A stretch of DNA of 64,000 nucleotides from the NCBI GenBank assembly GCA_950106755.1, contig CATNNA010000008.1, positions 372,001 to 436,000 on the forward strand, in the 5' to 3' direction. Below the pieces are notes generated by a model, which saw only the letters and a program-made list of their open reading frames with translations, was not told where the DNA came from and did no database searches. The translations under genes were made by a program, and so were the position numbers. The DNA is from Climacium dendroides (Eukaryota; Streptophyta; Bryopsida; Hypnales; Climaciaceae). Below are positions 21,581 to 34,207 of the stretch, piece by piece; the stretch's first letter is position 1, and every line of letters begins with the position of its first letter.

Positions 21581-23025
21581 CTTACCTAAGGTAGAAGGTC
21601 CTAAAAGCACTCACCTAAGGTGGATACACCCAAAACCGCCACTTTTTGGAGTTTAGCCTAGTTACTATTATAAAATTGGTAAAATTTTTGTATGTTCTTT
21701 GTTGGCAAGGGAATGGATGTTCGAATGCACCAGAGAACACTAGATTTGGATACAATATGCAAAAGTTTTATAAAGTCAAATCTATGACTAAAAGCGCTCC
21801 AATCAAATAGGTACATAACTGATTTTCAAAATGTTCACATCATGTACATGGCGCTTTAAGGTCAAGCGCCATTTTGGAGGTGAGTACCTTCAAAGAAATT
21901 AGGCCTTCTGGAGATCGTGGAGGACTTAAATTTATTTTGCCTTTTTTTTAGTGGAAGAGAATTTGAAGATTTATTTATTTCACGTATATGCTTGCCCAAA
22001 AAATAGTGGATGCAACCAATGAATGAATGAAACGACAAGCCACTCAATTCCAACTATTATGACAATTATTTTTCCTAAAACTGAAATCCTTGCTCACAAA
22101 TCCTTGCTCCCTACTCTTTGCTCCATGCTTCATGCTCACATATTAGCATTCCCCTAGGGCTCTATTTTTGTTCCATTATACAGCAATAATGCAAGAGACA
22201 ACGTGCCGGAAAAGATGAAGTGGTTGTAAAAACCCATTAATAGGATGGGTAAAACCGTTCATGCAAATCTTTTAAAGCATCCAACAGAAGTTTGTGGGTT
22301 TAGAAATTCTCTAGTGATTTGATAATCATGCAAACCACATCCTTCAATTTGAAGTGCTGTAACTTGTGCATCCGATGTTCAAATTCAATAAAATTTATTG
22401 GAGAATTTACGCTCTTTTTTGTAGTTTGTGTGGTAAAATTTTCAGATGAATCCAAAATTTACCAATTCTCTGGAAGCCAAACTACGTTTGCAAGTTCCAT
22501 TTGAGTCCTTCCACATGGTATGGGAGTTTCCCATCACAAAAAGTTAAATCCATTTCAACACCCATGTCCAATATTTTAGAGCCTTTTGTAGGGGTGGTTC
22601 TTAATGCCTAAACCATTTTAGAGCCTCCCCCTATAAGCTTGGCCCAGAAGTTAAGTAGCCACTACAATGGATTATTTCATCCAAGATGGCCATCATTAAA
22701 CCTTAAACGGACATGTTAGTAGATGTGGAGATCATGAATTCTACAACTGTCGAAAGAATTGTTTTTAAATAATTCAAAAGCTTATGTTGTAGAAGATTTT
22801 TCATTTCCACCCCTAATGCCAAGGCCAAATAGTTGTACTTCTGTCCTACAAAAGAACATGCTCTCTCATTCATCAACCGAAAAGCACTTTGAGCGTCTTT
22901 CAAAAGTTAATGTTTGATGAAGTACAATATTTCTCTATGCATCCATCTTTTTGAACAAAAAAACACTTTTTAGATGTATTCATAATTTGAACTTTGAGTT
23001 ATGAATTCCAGAGTTCCATCTATAT
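21581..23025. other. AT-rich spacer inside G1
   Basis: AT-rich sequence with only very short ORFs. I recognise no gene or repeat family here. Confidence 0.4.
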
Positions 23026-23996
23026 TTTGTAATGAGATTAAAAAGATTTAGCCAAAAACAATTACTTCTATATGGCAAGAAGTAGACATTTAATTTGGAT
23101 TGGAGTATTTGTAATAGGTGAGCCTAGGAAGACCTAGAAGTCAAGGTTTGGCAAAAAAATTCAAGAACTAAACCACTTATAAAATTACTATTAAACAACT
23201 TAGGAAATTTTAAATGAATTAAACCACTTAGAAGAGACCATTCTATTTTGCGTAGTACACTATTTTGACTACCATTCTATCTTTGTAAATGGCTACACCA
23301 CTTTTGAATTGAATTGTTTCATTCTAATTATCTTATTTACACCATTTTTTTTATAGTTTAAATGCCCACAATATAGAACATATCCCTAATTATATTTTAT
23401 TATCTAAAGCATGAACCCTTCTCCTTAACCCAAGACTCCAGCTCTTCCATAAATAAATGGCAAATGAATTGAGCAACACTATCTCCCCATTTCTTTTCAT
23501 TGCTACGGTATTCCAACACACTTGCGTGAAGAAAATAATGGGAGAGTAATTGAGCAACACTATCTCTCCATTTTTCTTCATTCCTCTCATATTCCATCAC
23601 ACGTATATCACAAAATGGCAGATACATTGAGGAATATTATTTCCCCATTTTTTTCATTGCTACATTAATGCATTTTAATGTATATCTATCTTTTACAACA
23701 TTCACCATTGCATATATTTCATTCATCATTCAATAAAATTCTATTTTACATTTCAATATATGCTTACTTAGAAAAAAAATTATACAAAGATTTCAATAAT
23801 TTTTATTTGAAAATGTATTCAAATTTTAGTTTTGCATTCTATCAAATACATAAAATCTCTAATAAAATTCTAATGATGAGTGCGTACCATAGTAGTGTCA
23901 ATCGCTAGTATTTTGTAAGGAGATTAAAAAGATTTTGCGAAAAAAATTTCTTCTATTAGTTCTATAAGGCAAAATGTAGACATTTAACTTGGGTTG
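23026..23996 (+). repeat. Duplicated AT-rich segment, left copy
   Basis: The sequence from about 23026 (TTTTGTAATGAGATTAAAAAG) recurs at about 23910, and the GTATTTGTAATAGGTGAG part (23107) recurs at 27563. This is therefore a segmental tandem duplication of about 890 bp whose second copy is split by A3. It includes about three units of a roughly 77-bp minisatellite (ATTGAGCAACACTATCTC...) at 23450-23670. Confidence 0.6.
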
Positions 23997-26900
23997 TGTG
24001 GGAATTCGGAATCCGGAAACGGGTCAATAATACAAGAAGTAGGTGCGAAAAATAGAAAAAAATCAAAAAAAATTATAGTTAGAGCGTGATTTTTGGACCA
24101 GATAGCTTGAATTAGAAAATAAACGTTTCGGCACAACACCAAACCGGAACTTGTCCGGATCCGGAATCCGGACTCATCCAGAACACAGGAACCTATCGTA
24201 TAGGTCTCGTAGCTACAGAAGTAGGATACCGTTAATACAACGGACCTGTAGCCGTTGTCTTTAAGCCCGTAAAAAGACGGTTTAGTATTTAAGCTGTCTT
24301 CCTAGGGTTTTCCTCTTCACTTTCTTGTTCTGTGTTCCTGAGACTATTTGTGTGAGTAGTTGAGAGAAAGAGTGGTGAGTTAGCGACTGAAGTAGAGCTA
24401 CTTTTTTCTCGTTCTGACTTAGATCTTATGGCATCCGGACTAGTACGGAAGATAGCGGTATCTGCCCGGGTTATCTCTCCGGCCATTCTGGATAACTCGG
24501 AACTATACAAGCAGTTAGAGGAGGACTTAACTAAGTTAGGATGTGTCGGTCTACTACACCGACCATGGAACCTCAAGAGTGAAGAGATGATTCAAGAACT
24601 ACTTCATGGTGTTCCAAATCAGTATGAGCTCACTTTGAGAGGACGGCCAGTCACGTGGACCGAGGACATCTGGGCGGACGTCTATCAGTTCCGGAAGAGT
24701 GGGAATGGTTTAGCATCGAGGACGAACCGTTTTGTAGCTGGGAAGTTCACTGGGTCTGCAAACCCTAAGGACAGATTCGCTATCAGCGAGTGCAAGGACG
24801 AGAGACATAGGCGGATACTAGAGTTTCTGATTCCGATCTTGTATCCGGAAAAGCCAACGCGGGTTACCATTACGGTGGCCAATACTATCTTTGGGGCTAT
24901 GGAGAACCAAGTAGTGCACTAGGGTAGGGTCATAGCCGGGATAGTGGCTAAATTAGCGGATCACGTGACCCGAGCAAAGGCGAGTCCAGTTAGCACCTAC
25001 TTGTTTCATCTATACCATCAACAGGAACTTTTGAGTGCAGCTGATGTGATTTAGTATGATACTGGAAAGGCGATCCTGTCGTGCGGACTTTCCGGGGAGG
25101 AGGCGGAAGATCCCGTCGAGTCTGATCCGGAGGAACTTCCCGAGGAACGTCTGACCGATCCAAGGACCAAGAAGAGGAAGTCAACCGATCCGAGGTCGAG
25201 AATCAAGCCACAGACGATGGAGAGGGGGGAGTCCAACAAGGGACCTGAAATGGAAACGGAATCCGCATTTTTCAATGCGAGGCTCGAGTGGATACGTGAA
25301 GCCAAGGTACTCCACGACGGTCTGTCAAATTTGGTGATAGATACCGCGGAAGTTTTGAAGGTGGATCCGGATCAGATCGTGGAAGCTGTCAAGTGACTGC
25401 CCAAACCGGAAGATCTGAAGAAGAGGGAGGAGCAGATCCAGGAGTTGGAGGCGGAACGGAACCAATTGCAGGCCCGAGTGAATTGGGCGGAAGGGGAAAT
25501 GGCAACTGCAAAAGAGAAAGAGAAAGAGGCTCTCTCTTTGGTCAAGAATCTAACCGGAGCAGTCAACATCAAGGCCGACATCATCACCAAAGCTGCCTTG
25601 TTTGACTCGAAGATGATATCGGAAGGCCACATTACTAGAACCAAGGTAGTTACCATCCTCGTAGACTTCACCGCGAGGATAGAGCGAGTTTTGAAGGAGA
25701 TCTAGCAGTTACTGGCGGCTATCGACCCAAACCATGCGATGGATTTCTCCACCTTTCCGGAACTTCCTTTTGTCTCAAGTACCCCAGGGAAACCAGTGGT
25801 GGATCATGCAACTCGGATGGAGGGTTTGAGGGGGATACTCACACCAGCCGAGCCTTCCACTAGCAAAATGCGGATGACGGAGTTGAATTTGAGGCCAGCC
25901 TCGGAACCGGAACCTGAGTCTAGCGCGAAATCGGTTCCGGTGCCATCTAAGTTCTCAACCCCGGAAGTTCCCAAGGCCCAAACAATGCCGAACTTGATGA
26001 CCGGATCATTCAAGGTTGCAGGCCAACAAGTCAGGGGAGATGTCATCAACCGGATCGGTGGGATGACCAATCCGGCTCGGACTAATCCGAAAGGATTTGT
26101 GCACATGCAAGAGACCACGCCGGAGAAAGGAAGCGAACCCGCAACATTGGAGGATACAATACCAGAGAAGGAGAAGGAAGTTCAAGTCATTGAAGATTCT
26201 GACGAGGAGAGTGTCCACTCCACTTCTGGAACCGAAGGCGACAGCGATCCGTCTCCAGCAACGCGCCATATCCAGACTCAGGCCACAGCAAAAACTACGC
26301 CAGCCAAGAATACGAAGGGGACGCCTACCAGCCAAGCGGGGAATCGTTCAAAGAAAGGACGGAAGCCAAGACATTAGGGTTGGTAGGAGAAGAAGTATAG
26401 GATCCAGAATGGGGTTCCGAGCATGGACCCGGTTTTCGAAATTTTAGGCGGATAGTAAGGAAATCCGGTAATCTCGGACGGCAGTTAGCAATCTTTCCGG
26501 ATATTTCGGGAGGTTCAGGGATTGGTGGCCTGGATTTCCGGGTTTCCTTTTCAGGCTTTTAGGAGTTGACTTTGGGTTTTTGTATTAGTATTTTAAGGGC
26601 AGGCAAGTTAGTTGTCTGCCATTCCATCCTACTCCATTCGATTTTAGTGCTTTCACGTATGTATTACAATTCTCTTTTCTTAATCTAAGTCAGCCAGGGT
26701 GCTTCTAGCTGCACTTTTGCTTAGACAGGGTCTTTTGGCTGAGTGTATGCATGGGTGTGTGACCTGGTACTGGAGAAAGAGAAGGGAGGGAGAGGAGGAA
26801 TCCGGATCTTGGGCTACTGATCTCTTGGTGTTGAGCTGAGTGGGAGAAATGCGAACTGAGTAAGGGAGTGTAAGTGTGACGTGCTTTTAAATTGTCGGAA

Positions 26901-27555
26901 CGGCAACCCGGATAAGAAAGTAGAGGGCCCTGCGAGTCCAGAACCAAGAGGGTTCTATGCGGAGATAAGCAACCGCCAAAGGAAAGGAACTCCCGCTACT
27001 CCGGAAAGTCTACCAACCTCCCCCTTGGTACATTGTTCTCCCCTTGAGACTCTATTCCTTTGGATCTATGAGTTCGGATCCGTTGTTGTAGTAAAGAGAG
27101 GTGTGAGAATTGCTCTGTGTGACCTGATTCCGAATCGACCAATCCGGAAACTGTGAGAGGATACTCCTCCCTCCTCCTACAGCTGTGTTGTCTTGGGTGT
27201 GTTGTTCAGTAGATTTTAGAGTATAGAGAGGATAATTGTACAAGTGGTGAGTCCCCACCCCTTTCTAGATCAAGGGCGGACCTTCTGAGGGTAAAACAGA
27301 GGCAACAAAACCAGTGACGGAAGAGAGACGGAACTCAGTTCTGGAGGTATCCGGATCCGGAACGGAATCCGGAAATGTACTAAGTTTCCGGAATAAAGTA
27401 GGGATGTGAAAGAAGAGGGATTAAGTGAGTAGTCATAATCCGGATGCTTCTAACTCAATCGATATCTTACTAGAAGTTCCCTGGAACGATAATTCGTGTC
27501 ATCTTGCAACAATTGGTTGTTGTAAGGATACTTACGGCTAACTGCGCGTACGACA
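23997..27555 (+). mobile_element. Family A unit A3 (3.6 kb, TG...CA)
   Basis: Starts TGTGGGAATTCGG and ends GCGCGTACGACA, flanked by the 5-bp target duplication GGTTG (23992-23996 and 27556-27560). Inserted in the duplicated segment of G1, so it is younger than G1. No terminal direct repeats and no pol genes. One ORF (24428-26377), then about 1.2 kb of gene-free sequence to the end. Confidence 0.85.
24428..26377 (+). pseudogene. Gag-like ORF of A3
   Basis: One frame of 650 codons from MASGLVRKIAVSAR, with in-frame stops at about 24920, 25052, 25394 and 25703. It has the same order as A2: globular domain (LTKLGCVGLLHRPWNL, VTWTEDIWADVYQF, SANPKDRFAI, FLIPILYPEKPTRV), an acidic region, a coiled coil (LKKREEQIQELEAERNQLQA), KAALFDSKM...TKVVTILVDF, and a disordered Ser/Thr/Pro-rich tail ending in Lys/Arg. 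The coiled coil plus basic tail fits a gag-like, RNA-binding structural protein, but no zinc knuckle is visible. The TAG/TGA breaks leave an otherwise colinear frame, so decay is recent. Confidence 0.75.
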
Positions 27556-28730
27556 GGTTGGGGTATTTGTAATAGGTGAGAATAGGAAGACCTAGAAGTC
27601 AAGGTTCGGCAAAAAAATTGAAGAACTAAACCACTTAGGAAATAACTATTAAACAACTTAGGAAATTTTTAATGAATTAAACCAATTAGAAGAGACCATT
27701 CTATTTTGCGTAGTACACTATTTCATCTACCATTCTATCTTTGTAAATGACTACACCACTGTCTTTGGAATTGAAATGTTTTATTCTAAAAACGAAATCA
27801 ATTTTAGTAGTATATTTTGGACTTATTATTGAAGAAGTGACGCTTAAGTCTTTAGTTTTTGTTAATTAGCCCCTAACCATGTTATGGTTTAGGGGGGTAT
27901 TAAGAGAACTATGGATGTACTATTACTTTAGGTTGAATCTCATAACTCACAAGTCTTCAAATTTTGCAATTAATTCTCATTCTTGTGGATGTCGTCCACT
28001 TTTGAATCATACCCAAATAAATGATTATGACACTAATAAGTCACGTTAAGCACTGAACCAAAAATATTCTCAATGAGCGGGAGCTCATTTTTACGCTATG
28101 CTTACATGATTCATAATGACCCATTTTGTTTTGGTGTTTCCGGTTATTATATATTTAAGAAAAGAAAAAAATAAAGAAGTGAAATATCTTATTTACACCA
28201 CATTTTTTTAGTTTAAATGCCCACAAATCCACAACGTACAACATACCCCTAATTATATGATATTATCTAAAGCATAAACCCTTATCCTTAAGCCTTAAAT
28301 CCGGCTCTTCTATAAATAAATGAAGAATTAATTGAGCAACACTATCTCTCCATATCTTTTCATTTCTATGGTATTCCAAAAGAGTTGCATGAATAAAACA
28401 ATGGGAGAATAATTGAGCACATTATCTCCCCATTTTTTTTCATTCCTCTGGTATTCCATCAAACGTATATCACTAAATGGCAAATACATTGAGCTGCATT
28501 GTTTCCCAATATTTTTCATTGCGGCATTATTCCATCACACTTGCATGAAAAAATGGGAGAATAATTGAGCAACATAATGTCCCAATTTTTTCCATTTCTC
28601 AAGTATTCCACCAAACGTGCATGAATAAATGGAATATAAATTCAACAATACTATTTTCCATCTGATTCATTGTTACATTATTCCACTGCACCTTCATGAA
28701 GAGATAGAAGAGTATCTCCATTTTTTATGA
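27556..28730 (+). repeat. Duplicated AT-rich segment, right copy, with 77-bp array
   Basis: Continues the second copy of the 23026-23996 duplication after A3. From about 28315 to 28710 there are about five diverged units of roughly 77 bp (AATTGAGCAACACTATCTC...TTTTCATT...GGTATTCCA). No gene is supported. Confidence 0.55.
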
Positions 28731-28736
28731 TCAATG

Positions 28737-29045
28737 CGACCCTAAACCCTATTTGCATGATGAAATGACAGAACTTAAACCTTGAAACCTATAACCCTAA
28801 ACATATTGAAAACCCATTTGTCATGCTCTAAACCCTAATCCTAAACCCTAAATCCTAAAACCCAAATCCTATACTTCTAAAAATTCATAGCCTACAAATC
28901 CTAAACCCTAAAGCATTAACCCTAAACCCTAAACCTCTAAAAATTTATAGCATGAAAATCCTAAACCCTAAATTCTAGACCCTAAACCCTAAAAACCCTA
29001 AACCTCTAAAAATTCATAGCCTGAAAAGCCGAAACTCTAAAACCC
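28737..29045 (+). repeat. Interstitial telomere-like CCCTAAA block
   Basis: More than ten imperfect (A)CCCTAAA motifs, the plant-type telomere repeat complement, interleaved with AACCTCTAAAAATTCATAG-like segments that recur about every 70-80 bp. Inside G1, so not a chromosome end. Confidence 0.65.
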
Positions 29046-29789
29046 AAAAATGGATTTGATAGAAAATAAGCCACCAAGAAAAGGTCTAAAAATATTGGGC
29101 AATCGATGGGCACACGACCCGAAAAGTCAACCTACTAGAACTATAGCACACAATTCTGTATATGGACAATTTTTTTTTTGAAAATGCATTGGTGGAGCCA
29201 CATCTTTTTTGTAGAAAGCTGGCAAAAGCGCCTTCAAGCGAATGATTGAACAGCCAGGAATCAAGGAGTTTGCAGGAAATTTGAAATTTGGAATTGCCCG
29301 CTAAAATGTTCCCGCTTTTTCTAATTTTTTGCCCACCTCTTGCCACGGACAACTTCACTTGCCAGAACATGCCTTCTTCCACAAACACGCCGACGAGACT
29401 CTTTTGCTCTTGCTATTCTCTTGTGCTTCAAGTGTGTCTGCCTAGCACATTGACAACTGCAGGTCTTCAAATTTTTTTCTTCTTGTTTGTGAGTTCATAG
29501 ATAGAAGGTGTAGTTTGTATTTAAATTAGTTGCCATTGACCTCAATTGGTGGTGAGTTAGTTTTGTACATATTGATGTCAGGAAGTACGTGAAACTAGTC
29601 ATTGAAGGTCCATGTTTGTGACATCTCCATGTGTGAAGACGTTATATTTGTTGAGCGAGCCTGTAGACTATAGGGAATTGGTTACTCTTGCTTTTGGTGA
29701 AGAGAGTTGTAACAAAGTTGTTTGCAATGCCCATTTTCTGGGGCGTGAAAGTCGGAGCATTTCATGGATAATTCCATTACCTCAATACT
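29046..29789. other. AT-rich spacer before the 207-bp array
   Basis: No supported gene. Only short ORFs with no recognisable domain. Confidence 0.4.
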
Positions 29790-31100
29790 GTCATTGAGGG
29801 TACTTATCGTTGAGTCGACGATAACTGTGACCTCTTTGACCTCTGGTTATCGTCGAGTCGATGATAATGTAGTCAAATTTTTTCAATCGGTATTCCTAGC
29901 AAATTTGAAGCTACTTCAATTTCTTATCATTTGAAAGAAGGATGTGCATTGGGTTGAATTTTTCCTTCGTCATGATTAACGAATCATGAAATGAGTTTAA
30001 TTGAAGATCATTATCGTTGTGTCAACGATAACTCTGAGTTCCTTAACTTCTAATTATCGTCGAGTCGATGATAATCTAGTCAGTAATTTTCAGTAAGCAT
30101 TCTTAGGAAATGTGTAGCTACTTCAGTTTCTTATGATTTCAAAGGAGATTGTGCATTGGGTTGAATTATTTCTTCGTCATATCCAACGAATCATGAAGGT
30201 AGTTTTGTTCAGGAGAGGTATCGTTGAGTCAATGATACCTCTGAGTTCATTTGCTCTTGGTTATCGTCGAGTCGATGATAACATAGTCAGACTTTCCGAA
30301 TCGGAATTCTTAGCAAATTTGAAGCTACATCAATTTATTATTATTTGAAAGAAGAATGTGCATTGGGTTGAATTTTTTCTTCCTCACAACTATTGAATCA
30401 TGAAAGGAGTTTCATTGAAGATCATTATCGTTGTGTCAACGATAACTCTGAGTTCTTTGACTTCTAGTTTTCCTGGAGTCGATGATAATCTAGTCAGTAA
30501 TTTTCAGTAAGCATTCTTAGCAAATGTGTAGGTACTTCAATTTCTTATGATTTCAAAGGAGATTGTGCATTGGGTTTAATTATTTCTTCATCACATCCAG
30601 AGAATCATGAAAGGAGTTTTGTTGTGGGCAGTTATCGTTGAATCAATGATAACTCTGAGTTCTATTGCTCCTGATTATTGTCGAGTCGATGATTATGTAG
30701 TCAGATTTTCTCAGTCGATATTCTTAGAAAATGTGTAGCTACTTCAGTTTCTTATGATTTGAAAGAAGAATGTGCATTGGGTCGAATTTTTTCTTCGTCA
30801 CAACTATCGAATTTTTGAAAGGAGTTTCATTGAAGATCGATATCGTTGTGTCAACGATAACTTTGAGTTCTTCGAGTTCCAGTTATCGTCGGGTCGATGA
30901 TAATCTTGTCAGTAATTTTCAAATGTGTAGATACTTCAATTTGTTATGATTTCAAACGAGATTGTGCATTGGGTTGAATTATTTCTTTGTCACATCCAAC
31001 GAATCATGAAATGAGTTTCGTTGAGGAGAGTTATCATTGAGTCAACGATAACTCTAAGTAACAATAACTTCCGGTTATCGTCGGGGCAATGATAATGTCA
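29790..31100. repeat. 7 x 207-bp array of paired palindromes
   Basis: Seven tandem units starting at palindromes near 29804, 30011, 30218, 30424, 30632, 30840 and 31031. Periods are 206-208 bp, the last 191. Each unit has two palindromes about 43 bp apart. The first is of type TATCGTTGAGTCAACGATA and the second of type TATCGTCGAGTCGATGATA. Between pairs lies a conserved spacer (TGCATTGGGTTGAATT, ATCATGAAA.GAGTTT). The arms vary between units but stay mostly self-complementary, which suggests the pairing or a symmetric binding site matters. The array ends 8 bp before the transposase TATA box. Confidence 0.85.
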
Positions 31101-31102
31101 AC

Positions 31103-31110
31103 TATAAATA
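31103..31110 (+). promoter_or_regulatory. TATA box of the DUF7869-type gene
   Basis: TATAAATA, 8 bp after the last palindrome of the array and about 210 bp upstream of the first in-frame ATG at 31321. A degenerate palindrome (ATCTTTGACTCAACAATGAA) overlaps that ATG. Confidence 0.5.
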
Positions 31111-31320
31111 AAGTGTTTGCAACTTTGCATTGAAAAGTATTTACTTAGATGAAGATGAATGACTGAATCATAGTACAAATCATTGTATCATCGATTCAAC
31201 GATGTCGTATTCGTAAGAAATTATGGAGGCATGATGTTAGTATTAGTAAATATAGAGTATGTTTAGTTTGTAGTATACTAGAAATTGCTACAATAGAACA
31301 TCCTTATCTTTGACTCAACA

Positions 31321-34207
31321 ATGAATCTAAGGATTGGTCTTCGTACTTGTAGGATGGATTTCCATGGGTTTGATGAGTTCGTGAATCCAGTTCCCCCATT
31401 TCCACCTGATGTTTAGGTATGCGAGGGGATTGCTCGTGCAAAATGGGTCTCACGATTTGTCACTCTTTGAAACGAAGATGGGGTGGACCTTGCAAGGGGG
31501 GTTTGCCAGAATGTTGACCCAGAATTAATCATTGATCAAGATGGGAAGCCTCTTGGCGATGACCGGGTTGCCATTCAAATTGCTGAGTCTCTGAACGAGG
31601 AACTCTTCTCATCTGGCAATGTATGGTCACTTTGTTCCTGGGACATCAAGAGAGTTTTTTTAGATGACGATGTCAGCTTATATGACCATGACCAAACCCA
31701 TGTATATAACACAGCCATGAACCTATCAAGCAGAAGAATTCGTAAGGGGGTTCGATCGTACGAAACAACTCGTCAGAGGATTGATCCAGAGATTCAACCC
31801 AAGAAAGAACTTCTCCTTTCTATGGAATCGATCACATCAGTGTCCACAAAATCATGTTGTGCGAAAAATTGTGTTCAACCTTTTCCGCGTGGGTAAATCC
31901 AAGCGATAAGGACTGAACTATATTCGGGTGAGGACTTCAAGGCGCGTAGCAAGACACTTTTGGAGGTGCATAGGCAAATCCATATAGACAGTGCTAGCAA
32001 AGAGTGGATTACCTTGAAAGGGAGAGAAGTGTGCCCCACTGCATGGTGGATCATTCATGGGATTGCAAGAGCTACGTTCTATAGGTACAAAGAGAAGGCT
32101 AGAATTGGGAAGCAAGCTCAGGTGCATGGAAATGTGGGATCCAAAAAACCCCGCATGCATACTCTTCAAGCTACTGCGACGCTTCGAACTCTTATTGAGT
32201 CTGATGCCGATCGAATGCCACACAAAACAAGGACAATAGAGTCTGGGGAGAAAGTTGTAGCGATGGTTCTACCTTCTGCTTTTCGTTGGAGTGACCAATT
32301 ACCTAAAATCAATGAGTCCAATGTAGAGTTCAATTTGCAGCCGATTTCTTCCAGTGGCTTGAGCAACATTCGCCGTTAGAATTTCCCTGAATTTGCTGCC
32401 AAGGCTCGTGGGGATAGTTTTGCTAGGTGTGGCTTGTGCGATGAGTATAAGCAATTGAGGAGCGCTTGTTGGAAATCAGAGTCGTTTGATAAGTATACCA
32501 ATATTTTGAATACCCATGTTGCAGGTCAGAGGGCTCATAGAGAGTACTACTATGGAAATCGGGAATTTTCCGTGAGATGCTCGGACAAAATGTTGTGCAT
32601 CATTCATGATAAAAATGGATCATTCAAAAACGGCTTCTCCACACTTTTCTCACAAGAACAAGTCGATGGAATCCTTCATGAAAATGCCTGTTGCTGTCAC
32701 AGGTATGATTGCTCATGGTCATGGCGATGTACGATATGCACACTATGGTGTGGGCATTTTCCCAACAGATTCAAATCATGCCATTGGATCCATTGCAAGG
32801 TTGTTGCGGGATTTGGAAGGCCCGCCTAAAAATTCATCGAGGGCGTTATTTTCTATTGAGGAGGGGCAATCCACATTGACAAAGGCGCTTTTAAAAGGAG
32901 CAGAAAATTGCTTGGACTCCCTCCTTCCACCTCCAGAACAGACACTTCCAGCTCAACCTCTCCCACCAATATTAATATTGCAATTGGACAATGCGTCAGG
33001 GGACAACAAGAATCGATATGTTTTTGCTTTCTACTCTTTGCTTGTATACAAAGGCATTTTTCGTGAGGTATACATCAACTTTCTTATTGTGGGACACACT
33101 CACGAAGACATTGATGCTCTTTTTGGTCGATGGAGTTCAAGATTGAAGACGAATGACTATCCAACACTTCCAAAGCTCATGAAGTCCTTTATGGATTGTG
33201 AAACGCACCCTGTGATTCCTCATCTCATTGAGGAGCTCCCTGATTTCAAGAAATTTGTGGAGGGTTATTTGGGCACTGGTGGAGATGAATTAGGAGGGCA
33301 TTCGAAAAGTCAACAATTCAAGTTTTTTATGGATTCTTCAGGATGGCCTTTGATGGAGTATAAAAATTTGTGTATTGACCCAAAGTGGTTGCCAGAGCAC
33401 GGCAATGGGATAAGAATGTGGTCAGAGACTGAGGATGGACTTCCTAAAGTACCAAGTGGTAGCCCTAAACCTTTGGCTCCAGTTCCAATGAAAGCTCTTG
33501 AAGAAATAAAGAAAGGTTTGAATGGCTATGTTAAACATTGGAACAAAATGGCAAACAATGATCATAGTGGAGAGTACAGGCGGAAGAATGGTCCACTAGA
33601 AGAGTATTGGAAAGGCATCAGTGCTGCTCTAGATGCACCTCTTCAGGTGCGAGAGGCATTACTTGATGGATTTTGGTCAGCTTTAAGGATTGCCAATGAT
33701 GAAACAGATCAAATGCAAAGAAATGGCACATTGCGTGAAGAAAATGCAAAGGATGCCAACTTTGTTGGATGTAAACGTGATCGTCCATGTTCTTTGTTTC
33801 GTGTTGCTCGTGATACACACGCAGGTTCTTTTGTTGCAGTGCGTCCTGCTGATGGTGATCCAAAACCATTTTGGCTCGCTAGGGCTATTACGGCTCCGAG
33901 TCCCGATCCAGGGCATATGCATATGATCAAAATCCAATATTGGAGGCCTACTTCGGATCGGCACATTAATATGGAGACATATGAGGGTTGGGACACCAAA
34001 CAAGGGAATGTGTGGCGTGAAGATAGTGTTATATCTTCAACATGGTCAAGCACAGATTGTATCATGACAACTTGGAAGCCACAGTTTTGTGATGGAACTA
34101 AAAATCCAAAGGTGACGGTTCCAAGTCTACAAATTCAAATTATTAAGGCATCAGTGGTAGCCTTCATGACTACTGCAAATAACGATGGTTCTATGATTGA
34201 AGAATGA
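31321..34207 (+). pseudogene. DUF7869-type putative transposase of G1
   Basis: Reading through breaks gives about 960 codons. The N-terminal third has a Cys cluster (SCCAKNCVQPFP) and VCPTAWWIIHGIARATFYRY. The central part has CDEYKQLRSACWK and H-x-x-HR. The C-terminal domain has ILQLDNASGDNKNRYVFAF, FLIVGHTHEDIDALFGRWS and a long tail with W residues (DPKPFWLARAI, WDTKQGNVW). This arrangement is that of the eukaryotic DUF7869 family. The spaced acidic residues in QLDNASGDNKN and GHTHEDIDALF look like a DDE-type nuclease core, so I propose it moves G elements. In-frame stops are at about 31414, 31468, 31894 and 32377. One extra A in a poly-A run near 32612 shifts the frame. The segment from 32606 to 34207 is otherwise open. 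Confidence 0.7.

Noticed and set aside
21340..21600. Protein with RFGYYRK repeats on the minus strand
   Set aside because: It is a translated 21-bp minisatellite with no start context, splice sites or homologous copy in other G elements.
29790..31100. Regular repeat array that might be a CRISPR
   Set aside because: The units are 207 bp with internal palindromes and conserved spacers, in eukaryotic transposon context. No cas genes and no unique spacers.
32606..34207. Treating the 533-codon ORF as a complete gene
   Set aside because: The homologous frame continues upstream to about 31321 through a one-base frameshift and several stops, so this ORF is the C-terminal part of a longer decayed gene.
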